Assembly (NCBI GenBank): GCA_030917225.1
Contig: JAUPVD010000306.1
Coordinates: forward strand, 1-5,148
DNA length: 5,148 bases
Direction: 5' to 3'
Source of the DNA: Pseudomonadota bacterium
GTDB lineage: Bacteria; Pseudomonadota; Gammaproteobacteria; Burkholderiales; Rhodocyclaceae
Of this stretch, positions 1 to 5,148 are shown piece after piece. Under the pieces are notes generated by a model. That model saw only the letters and a list, made by a program, of their open reading frames with translations, was not told the DNA's origin and searched no databases. The first letter of the stretch is position 1, and every line of letters starts with the position of its first letter. A program made the position numbers and the translations under genes.

Positions 1-2650
1 CGCCTGGGGCCTGGTAGCCAAGATCGATGAGCGAGAGGTGCTGAAGCCGCTGCACGAACGCATTGGCCTGATGATCTTTGTCAGTGTTTTCCTGGTCATG
101 GTGGCGAGCGGCATTACCCTCCACCTGTGGCAGGCACAGCGCGAACTGGTGGCACGTCAGCGCGAGCGCGACCTGAATGCACGCAGCGAATTGCAGAAAA
201 GCAAGGATCGGCTGACCGAAGCGCAACGTATCGCCAGGATCGGTAGTTGGGAAAGAGAACTGGCGACTGGCGATCTCTGGTGGTCCGAGGAGGCCTACCG
301 CCTCTTTGGCCGTAGCCGCGAGGAACATCCATCGCCGACCGTCGAGTTGTTTTTCGAACGTGTCCATCCGGACGACAGGGCAGGTTTCCGCCAGATTCTG
401 CTTGATTCCGCCAGAACCGGTGAACCCTATTCGGTGGACTACCGCATACTCCTGCCCGGTGAAGCGGAGCGCCACTATCAGAACGTAGGGCAGATTCTTC
501 GCGACGCCGACGGCCACCCTTTCCGTGCCACCGGAACAGTGCAAGACATCACGCAACAGAAGCGCAGCGCGGATGAACTGCGCCGGCAGAATGCGCTGCT
601 GCAGACAATCATCGAGAACATTCCAGGCGCGGTATCGCTGCTCGACGGCAACCTGAATTTCATTGCCTTCAACCGGGAGTTCGGCCGCCTGCTCGACTTC
701 CCGAATGAACTGCTTTCCCGCCAGCCACTGACCCTGCTCGACATCGCCGAATTCAACGCACAACGGGGCGAATACGGCCCCGGCGATCCTGCGCTGATCG
801 CTGCGGCTATCGTCAACCGCGCACGCACCCCGACGGCGCATGTTTTCGAGCGAACACGGCCGAACGGGGTGGTACTGGAGATTCTCGGTACGCCGCTGCC
901 CGGGGGCGGCTTCGTCACCATCTACACCGACATCACCGCGAGGAAACGCGCCGAAGAACGCTTGCTGCTGGCCGAAAAGGTTTTCGACAACAGCCCGGAA
1001 GCGATCATGATCACCGACCACAAGAACCGGATCGTCTCGATCAACGACGCCTTCACGCAGATTACCGGCTTCGCGCCGGGCGAAGTCATCGGACAGGATC
1101 CGCGCATACTCGCCTCCGGTCGGCACGACAGCGATTTCTATCGGGGCATGTGGCAGGCGCTGCAGCGCACCGGGCATTGGTCCGGTGAAATATGGGACCG
1201 CAAGAAGAGCGGTGACCTCTACCCGAAATGGATGACGATCAACGCCGTCATCGACGACGTCAGCGGCGATCTCACACATTACGTCGCGATGTTTGCCGAC
1301 ATCACTGAGCGCAAGCGTGCCGAGGAACGCATTCATTTCCTGGCTCACCACGATGCGCTGACCGAGCTGCCCAACCGCTTCTCGCTGGAGATCCGGCTGG
1401 AACAGGCGCTGATCGACGCGCGAAGGCACAACTGGCATGTCGGCGTGCTGTTCATTGACCTCGACCGATTCAAGGTGATCAACGACACGCTGGGCCATCA
1501 TGTCGGCGACCTGCTGCTGATTGAAGTGGCGCGGCGATTCAGCGCGGCGGTGCGCGAATCCGACATGGTCGCGCGGCTCGGCGGCGACGAATTCATTATC
1601 GTGCTGCCGGACATGGAAAGTGCCGACGCAGCCTCCCATGTGGCACTGAAGATCATTTCGTCTCTGCTCAACCCCATCCGAATCGACGCCAACGAGCTGC
1701 ACACCAGCCCGTCCATCGGCATCAGCATCTACCCGAGCGACGGTCTAAGCGTCGATGCGATCATGAAGAACGCCGATACCGCGATGTACCACGCCAAGGC
1801 CTTGGGTCGGAACAACTACCAGTTCTTTGCCGAGGAGATGAACCGGATCGCCAGCGAGCGCATGTCGATCGAGGCGCGCTTGCGCCACGCGCTGCCGCGC
1901 AACGAGCTGGCGCTGCACTACCAGCCCCAGTTTTCTGCCGATGGCATGCGCCCCACCGGCGTCGAGGCACTGCTGCGCTGGAAGCTGCCGGACGAAGGCC
2001 TGATGCCGCCGGACAGTTTCATCACCATTGCCGAAGAAACCGGCCTGATCGTACCGATCGGCGCCTGGGTGCTCAACGAAGCCTGCCGGCAACTGCGCCT
2101 CTGGCTGGATCAGGGCCTGCAGCCGCTGCGCCTAGCTGTCAACCTGTCGGCCAGGCAGTTGCGCAACGAGGAGCTGGTGCAGACCGTTGCCGAAGCCCTG
2201 GCGGCTTCTGGTATTCCACCGCAATTGCTGGAACTGGAAATCACCGAAAGCGCAGTGATGGACAATCCGGAGGAGGCGATCAAGATCCTGCAGGCGCTCA
2301 AGCGCATGGGGGTAACGCTGGCCATCGACGACTTTGGTACCGGCTATTCCTCGCTGGCCTATCTCAAACTGTTCCCGATCGATCACCTCAAGATCGACCG
2401 TTCCTTCGTACGCGACATCGAGCGCGATCCGGACGATGCGGCCATCGCCATCTCGACGATCGCGCTGGCGCACAGCCTTGGCCTGAAGGTGGTTGCCGAG
2501 GGCGTCGAGACGCAGGCACAGCTGCAACTGCTGCAGCGCAATGGCTGCGACGAGGTGCAGGGCTACTTCTTCAGCCGACCGCTGGCCGCTGAAGCTGCCC
2601 TGGCCTTTCTCCGGCGCACCCGGGAAGAACAGGTTCGGCGCCTGCATTAG
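1..2650 (+). CDS. Membrane-bound PAS(x3)-GGDEF-EAL c-di-GMP synthase/phosphodiesterase, 5' end missing
   Basis: This protein probably makes and/or degrades cyclic di-GMP in response to sensed signals. The reading frame is open to the left edge (first full codon at 2), so the GTG at 38 is probably not the start. Residues are numbered from that GTG. Just before it the frame reads [12 protein letters not shown], resembling the end of a periplasmic Cache/CHASE-type sensor domain. One transmembrane helix follows (about 9-30), then a charged coiled-coil-like helix (33-62). Three PAS domains lie at about 64-183, 186-305 and 311-433; the linkers after the second and third repeat DIT.RKRAEER. The GGDEF domain (about 434-598) has GGDEF at 515-519 and an inhibitory I-site RESD at 506-509, spaced by five residues. 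The EAL domain (about 612-860) has E643-A-L, the DDFGTG motif from D764, K785 and the E821 motif (VAEGVET), so neither domain looks degenerate. Family knowledge says such proteins are often dominated by one activity; which one cannot be read here. The domain calls are secure, the signal is unknown. Confidence 0.93.
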   Translation, partial: AWGLVAKIDEREVLKPLHERIGLMIFVSVFLVMVASGITLHLWQAQRELVARQRERDLNARSELQKSKDRLTEAQRIARIGSWERELATGDLWWSEEAYRLFGRSREEHPSPTVELFFERVHPDDRAGFRQILLDSARTGEPYSVDYRILLPGEAERHYQNVGQILRDADGHPFRATGTVQDITQQKRSADELRRQNALLQTIIENIPGAVSLLDGNLNFIAFNREFGRLLDFPNELLSRQPLTLLDIAEFNAQRGEYGPGDPALIAAAIVNRARTPTAHVFERTRPNGVVLEILGTPLPGGGFVTIYTDITARKRAEERLLLAEKVFDNSPEAIMITDHKNRIVSINDAFTQITGFAPGEVIGQDPRILASGRHDSDFYRGMWQALQRTGHWSGEIWDRKKSGDLYPKWMTINAVIDDVSGDLTHYVAMFADITERKRAEERIHFLAHHDALTELPNRFSLEIRLEQALIDARRHNWHVGVLFIDLDRFKVINDTLGHHVGDLLLIEVARRFSAAVRESDMVARLGGDEFIIVLPDMESADAASHVALKIISSLLNPIRIDANELHTSPSIGISIYPSDGLSVDAIMKNADTAMYHAKALGRNNYQFFAEEMNRIASERMSIEARLRHALPRNELALHYQPQFSADGMRPTGVEALLRWKLPDEGLMPPDSFITIAEETGLIVPIGAWVLNEACRQLRLWLDQGLQPLRLAVNLSARQLRNEELVQTVAEALAASGIPPQLLELEITESAVMDNPEEAIKILQALKRMGVTLAIDDFGTGYSSLAYLKLFPIDHLKIDRSFVRDIERDPDDAAIAISTIALAHSLGLKVVAEGVETQAQLQLLQRNGCDEVQGYFFSRPLAAEAALAFLRRTREEQVRRLH

Positions 2651-2692
2651 GGTCTGTTCACGTACAAACGGTAGATTGTGAATAGACCCTAG
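2647..2692. repeat. Imperfect palindrome (long hairpin) spanning the sensor stop codon
   Basis: The left arm AGGGTCTGTTCAC (2649-2661) pairs with GTGAATAGACCCT (2678-2690) with a single G-T wobble. The stem extends outward by T2648-A2691 and a T2647-G2692 wobble, and the loop is 16 nt (2662-2677). The TAG stop codon (2648-2650) lies in the left arm. No T-run follows either arm on either strand, so it is not a canonical Rho-independent terminator. It could stabilise the 3' end of the mRNA, help termination without a U-tract, or be a dispersed REP/MITE-like element. The outer edges read TTAG on the left and CTAG on the right, matching the YTAR target pattern of some IS5-type elements, though the two are not identical. 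The palindrome is directly visible; its role is open. Confidence 0.75.
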
Positions 2693-2693
2693 G

Positions 2694-2699
2694 TAGAAT
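2694..2699 (+). promoter_or_regulatory. fbp: Possible -10 box for the fbp-prk transcript
   Basis: TAGAAT matches five of six bases of the sigma-70 -10 consensus and lies about 48 bases ahead of the fbp start, just outside the palindrome. The best -35 at standard spacing (TAGATT, 2672-2677, 16 bp spacer) is poor and lies inside the hairpin loop, so the promoter would be weak or activator-dependent. Transcription would start near 2706. This is a motif match only. Confidence 0.3.
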
Positions 2700-2708
2700 G
2701 GCGGTTTC

Positions 2709-2726
2709 GCCGGTCAGAGAACCGGC
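2709..2726 (+). promoter_or_regulatory. Short hairpin in the fbp leader
   Basis: GCCGGT (2709-2714) and ACCGGC (2721-2726) form a perfect 6-bp stem with the loop CAGAGA. It ends about 10 bases before the fbp Shine-Dalgarno sequence (AGGAG, 2737-2741). It overlaps a competing 4-bp stem, GGCG/CGCC (2700-2703 with 2708-2711). It may only shape the 5' end of the transcript. A short GC stem in GC-rich DNA could also arise by chance, and no known riboswitch class is recognised. Confidence 0.3.
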
Positions 2727-2746
2727 ATCGCGCCACAGGAGAACCC

Positions 2747-3757
2747 ATGCGCCGCATCACCCTCAGCCGCTATCTGATCGAGGAACAACGCGAGAAGGGC
2801 AAGATCAACGCCGACCTGCGCCTGCTGATTGAAGTCGTCGCTCGCGCCTGCAAGGCCATCGCCGTCGCCATCGGCAAGGGCGGCCTCGGCGAAGGTGGGG
2901 GGGTGCTTGGCGAGGCCGGCAGCGACAACGTGCAGGGCGAGGCACAGAAGAAGCTCGACGTGCTCTCCAACGACATCTTCCTCGAAGCCAACGAATGGGG
3001 CGGCCACCTGGCCGGCATGGCTTCCGAAGAAATGGAACTGCCGCATGCCATCCCCAACCGCTACCCGCAGGGCGAATACCTGCTGCTCTTCGATCCGCTC
3101 GACGGCTCGTCGAACATCGACATCAACGTCTCGGTCGGCACCATCTTCTCGGTGCTGCGCTGCCCCGAAGGTGCTGACCCGACCCAGCCCGAGGCCTTCC
3201 TGCAGCCGGGCACGCAGCAACTGGCCGCTGGCTATGCCGTCTACGGCCCGACCACGCTGCTGGTGCTGACCGTCGGCGATGGTGTCGCCTGCTTCACGCT
3301 CGACCGCGAGCAGGGCTCCTTCGTGCTGACGCAGGAGAACATGCAGATTCCGGCCGACACCAGGGAATTCGCCATCAACATGTCGAACATGCGCCATTGG
3401 GAAGCGCCGGTGCGCCGCTATGTAGAGGAAATGCTGGCCGGCAAGGATGGTCCGCTCGGCAAGGACTTCAACATGCGCTGGGTGGCTTCGATGGTCGCCG
3501 ACGTGCACCGCATCATGACCCGCGGCGGCATCTTCATGTACCCGATGGATGCCAAGATCAGGGCGCAGGGCGGCAAGCTGCGCCTGATGTACGAAGCCAA
3601 CCCGATGAGCTTCATCATCGAGCAGGCTGGCGGCGCCGCCACCACCGGCCGCCAGCGCATCCTCGACGTGCAGCCGAGCGGGCTGCACATGCGCGTACCG
3701 GTAATCCTCGGCTCGAAGAATGAAGTCGAGCGCGTCACCGGCTACCACGCCGACTGA
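2747..3757 (+). CDS. fbp: Fructose-1,6-bisphosphatase, class I
   Basis: This cytoplasmic enzyme hydrolyses fructose-1,6-bisphosphate to fructose-6-phosphate and phosphate, using divalent metal, in gluconeogenesis and the Calvin cycle. The 336-residue product has the normal length for bacterial class I FBPase and looks intact. Metal-binding features are E94/E95 in the SEE segment and D116-P-L-D119-G-S-S-N, the class signature region. Substrate-site features include the GGIFMYP segment (Y265) and the [12 protein letters not shown] segment, where K277 and E283 keep the six-residue spacing of the known Lys/Glu pair in pig FBPase. The ATG at 2747 is preceded by AGGAG (2737-2741) with a 5-base gap, a strong ribosome site. 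It starts 96 bases after the sensor gene, and its TGA overlaps the ATG of the phosphoribulokinase gene by one base. That pairing points to a role in CO2 fixation as well as gluconeogenesis. Whether a second fbp exists elsewhere cannot be seen. Confidence 0.97.
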   Translation: MRRITLSRYLIEEQREKGKINADLRLLIEVVARACKAIAVAIGKGGLGEGGGVLGEAGSDNVQGEAQKKLDVLSNDIFLEANEWGGHLAGMASEEMELPHAIPNRYPQGEYLLLFDPLDGSSNIDINVSVGTIFSVLRCPEGADPTQPEAFLQPGTQQLAAGYAVYGPTTLLVLTVGDGVACFTLDREQGSFVLTQENMQIPADTREFAINMSNMRHWEAPVRRYVEEMLAGKDGPLGKDFNMRWVASMVADVHRIMTRGGIFMYPMDAKIRAQGGKLRLMYEANPMSFIIEQAGGAATTGRQRILDVQPSGLHMRVPVILGSKNEVERVTGYHAD

Positions 3758-4647
3758 TGTCCGCCCGTCACCCGATCATTGCCGTGACCGGCTCGTCCGG
3801 GGCCGGCACGACGACCGTCTCGCAGACTTTCGAGCAGATCTTCTGGCGCGAAAACGTCAGCGCCGTCTTCGTCGAGGGTGACAGCTTCCACCGCTACACC
3901 CGCGCCGAGATGGAGCGGCAGACGGCCGCCGCCGAGCGTGACGGGAAGCCCGCACCCTCGCATTTCGGCCCGGAAGGCAACGACTTCGAAGGGCTCGAAA
4001 CCCTGTTCAAGGACTACGCCGAAAGCGGCGGTGGCCGCTTCTGCCACTACATCCACAATGAAGTCGAAGCCGCCAGGTTCGGTGGCGAAATCGGAGGGTT
4101 CTCGGCCTTCCAGGAAGTGCCGGAAGATACCGACCTGCTGCTCTACGAGGGTCTGCACGGCGCCGTGCAAACCGACACAGCGGATGTCGCAAAGCACCCC
4201 GACCTGCTCATCGGCGTAGTGCCGATCATCAACCTGGAGTGGATCCAGAAGCTGCACCGCGACATGAACCTGCGCGGCTACTCGCGCGAGGCGGTGACCA
4301 CGACCATCCTGCGCCGCATGCACGACTATGTGCATTACATGACACCGCAGTTCTCGCGCACCCACATCAACTTCCAGCGCGTACCGGTAGTCGACACCTC
4401 GAACCCGTTTACCGCCCGTGACGTGCCGAGCCAGGACGAAAGCTTCGTTGTCATCCGCTTCGCCAACCCGCGCGGCGTCGACTTCCCCTATCTGCTAAAC
4501 ATGATCGACGGCTCGTTCATGTCGCGCGCCAACACCATCGTCATCCCCGGCGGCAAGATGCCGCTGGCCATGCAACTGATCCTGACGCCGCTGATCTGGA
4601 AACTGGTCGAGCAAGGGCGGAAAATCAGGAACGGTACGCGCGGCTGA
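3757..4647 (+). CDS. cbbP: Phosphoribulokinase, proteobacterial octameric type
   Basis: This enzyme phosphorylates ribulose-5-phosphate with ATP to ribulose-1,5-bisphosphate, the RuBisCO substrate, and is diagnostic of the Calvin cycle. The 296-residue product is the usual size of the proteobacterial class, shorter than plant and cyanobacterial forms. The P-loop is GSSGAGTT (12-19). Catalytic and substrate residues fall at the same numbers I recall for the Rhodobacter sphaeroides enzyme: D42, H45 and R49 in the EGDSFHRYTR segment, E131 in YEGLHG, and K165 and R168 in the NLEWIQKLHRD segment. This agreement also supports the start chosen. It has a single cysteine (C96), so the thioredoxin-type disulfide switch of chloroplast PRK is absent; relatives are activated by NADH instead. 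The ATG overlaps the fbp stop (TGATG) and has no purine-rich ribosome site, suggesting re-initiation by ribosomes leaving fbp. No RuBisCO or cbbR gene lies in the window. The alternative symbol is prk or prkB. Confidence 0.97.
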   Translation: MSARHPIIAVTGSSGAGTTTVSQTFEQIFWRENVSAVFVEGDSFHRYTRAEMERQTAAAERDGKPAPSHFGPEGNDFEGLETLFKDYAESGGGRFCHYIHNEVEAARFGGEIGGFSAFQEVPEDTDLLLYEGLHGAVQTDTADVAKHPDLLIGVVPIINLEWIQKLHRDMNLRGYSREAVTTTILRRMHDYVHYMTPQFSRTHINFQRVPVVDTSNPFTARDVPSQDESFVVIRFANPRGVDFPYLLNMIDGSFMSRANTIVIPGGKMPLAMQLILTPLIWKLVEQGRKIRNGTRG

Positions 4648-4682
4648 CACGGCAATCACAATATATTCAACAGAGGCGACAA

Positions 4683-4991
4683 ATGAACACCGTTCTGAGG
4701 ACTTGTACCACCCTAGCGACTGCACTGACGCTCGCCGGCTGCGCTGCGATACAGGAGGGCGTCGTGGTCTCGAAGCACGAATCGGGCGAACGTTGGCTGG
4801 ATTCGAACTACTACACGATCGAATATCCTTTTACTGACGACGGTGCGGCCAAAGCGCGCAGCAAGGCAGACCAATTGTGCGGCCGGGAGAAAATGCTTGC
4901 GGTTCAGGCCGAGCGAGCCTGCACGTTGGAGCGGTGCACAACCCATTATCAATGCGTGACGCCGAAGGACGCGAAAAACTACGGGCTGTAA
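4683..4991 (+). CDS. Small cysteine-rich lipoprotein, function unknown
   Basis: I do not recognise the family. The 102-residue product begins with a short lipoprotein signal peptide: R6, a hydrophobic stretch (11-18) and the lipobox L17-A-G-C20. Signal peptidase II would leave a lipidated C20 and a mature protein of about 83 residues. Residue +2 is Ala, not Asp, which by the E. coli rule favours the outer membrane. The mature part has four more cysteines (C66, C80, C85, C91; spacing C-x13-C-x4-C-x5-C), enough for two periplasmic disulfides. It also has a Tyr-rich patch (YYTIEYPF, 43-50) and a helix-prone AAKARSKADQLC segment. A fair ribosome site, AGAGG (4672-4676), sits six bases before the ATG. 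It begins 35 bases after the phosphoribulokinase gene with no terminator between, so it may be read through from fbp-prk. An AT-rich patch (4660-4670) could instead hold its own promoter. The coding potential is convincing; no role is assigned. Confidence 0.85.
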   Translation: MNTVLRTCTTLATALTLAGCAAIQEGVVVSKHESGERWLDSNYYTIEYPFTDDGAAKARSKADQLCGREKMLAVQAERACTLERCTTHYQCVTPKDAKNYGL

Positions 4992-5004
4992 GCGCTCAGA
5001 ATCG

Positions 5005-5148
5005 CTACCGGGCGATGGTCATCGACTGCGCCACGGCCTCCGCCACCTTGATGCCATCCACACCGGCCGACAGAATCCCGCCGGCGTAGCCCGCCCCCTC
5101 CCCGGCTGGGTACAGGCCTTTCACATTCAGACTCTGCAGATCCTCGCC
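5005..5148 (-). CDS. FAD-dependent dehydrogenase/oxidoreductase, C-terminal end only
   Basis: On the minus strand an open frame enters from the right edge and stops at TAG (complement of 5005-5007), giving 47 residues. The visible end reads LYPAGEGAGYAGGI, then SAGVDGIKVAEAVA. This is the FAD-contacting C-terminal segment (PAGEGAGYAGGI...DGI) typical of the uncharacterised NAD(P)/FAD-dependent dehydrogenases of the COG2509 type. That segment closes the Rossmann-type FAD site, and the physiological substrate of the family is unclear. The gene converges on the lipoprotein gene with only 13 bases between the two stop codons. The start, the N-terminal dinucleotide-binding motif and any operon partners lie outside the window. 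The family call rests on this short but distinctive tail. Confidence 0.85.
   Translation of the reverse strand, partial: GEDLQSLNVKGLYPAGEGAGYAGGILSAGVDGIKVAEAVAQSMTIAR

Noticed and set aside
2132..2647. A minus-strand frame opposite the EAL domain
   Set aside because: It is an antisense shadow of conserved EAL codons, with no independent support.
2649..2690. The palindrome as a classical Rho-independent terminator
   Set aside because: The stem is strong, but the bases after either arm (AGGTAGAATG on the plus strand, AATGCAGG on the minus) contain no T-run.
2714..3748. A 344-codon open frame on the minus strand opposite fbp
   Set aside because: It is a shadow of the GC-rich fbp codons. The protein is low in complexity with no recognisable domain, while the plus strand encodes a complete, motif-perfect FBPase.
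3742..4365. A 207-codon minus-strand frame opposite the phosphoribulokinase gene
   Set aside because: It lies antisense to an intact conserved enzyme and shows no family motif or ribosome site of its own.
4644..4669. A sigma-70 promoter for the lipoprotein gene (CTGACA with TATATT or TATTCA)
   Set aside because: The -35-like element is good, but spacing to either -10-like element is only 12-14 bases, too short for a standard promoter.
5001..5016. A terminator hairpin between the convergent genes
   Set aside because: The stem is five to six pairs with one wobble, has no T-run, and lies mostly inside the dehydrogenase coding sequence.
4877..5089. A plus-strand frame overlapping the lipoprotein 3' end and the dehydrogenase tail
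   Set aside because: It runs across two better-supported genes in another frame and antisense to the FAD-motif segment, and its translation shows no domain.

Overview
The window is about 5.1 kb of GC-rich chromosomal DNA with tightly packed genes. The codon use, the proteobacterial (class I) phosphoribulokinase and the multi-PAS GGDEF-EAL protein suggest a betaproteobacterium, perhaps of the Rhodocyclales/Thiobacillus/Accumulibacter kind. That placement is inferred from general protein character, not from a search. I see no mobile gene, CRISPR array, tRNA or rRNA.

Layout. (1) Positions 1-2650, plus strand: the 3' part of a large membrane sensor that runs off the left edge. What remains is the tail of a probable extracytoplasmic sensor domain, one transmembrane helix, three PAS domains, a GGDEF domain and an EAL domain. 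Both c-di-GMP domains keep their recognisable catalytic residues. (2) Positions 2647-2692: an imperfect palindrome of about 15 bp per arm that swallows the stop codon of the sensor gene, followed by a possible -10 box and a short leader hairpin ahead of fbp. (3) Positions 2747-4647, plus strand: fbp (class I fructose-1,6-bisphosphatase) and a phosphoribulokinase gene (cbbP/prk). They overlap by one base and so look translationally coupled. (4) Positions 4683-4991, plus strand: a small lipoprotein of unknown function with four conserved-looking cysteines. (5) Positions 5005-5148, minus strand: the last 47 codons of an FAD-dependent dehydrogenase that enters from the right edge and converges on the lipoprotein gene.

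How the genes relate. Fbp makes fructose-6-phosphate, which feeds the regenerative arm of the Calvin-Benson-Bassham cycle. Phosphoribulokinase then makes ribulose-1,5-bisphosphate for RuBisCO. The pair implies that the organism has RuBisCO elsewhere in its genome and can fix CO2, or at least use the cycle as an electron sink. The upstream c-di-GMP sensor and the downstream lipoprotein have no evident functional link to this pair.

I did not find a convincing undescribed system. The items most worth a second look are the palindrome across the sensor stop codon, the one-base fbp/prk overlap without a visible ribosome binding site, and the unassigned cysteine-rich lipoprotein.
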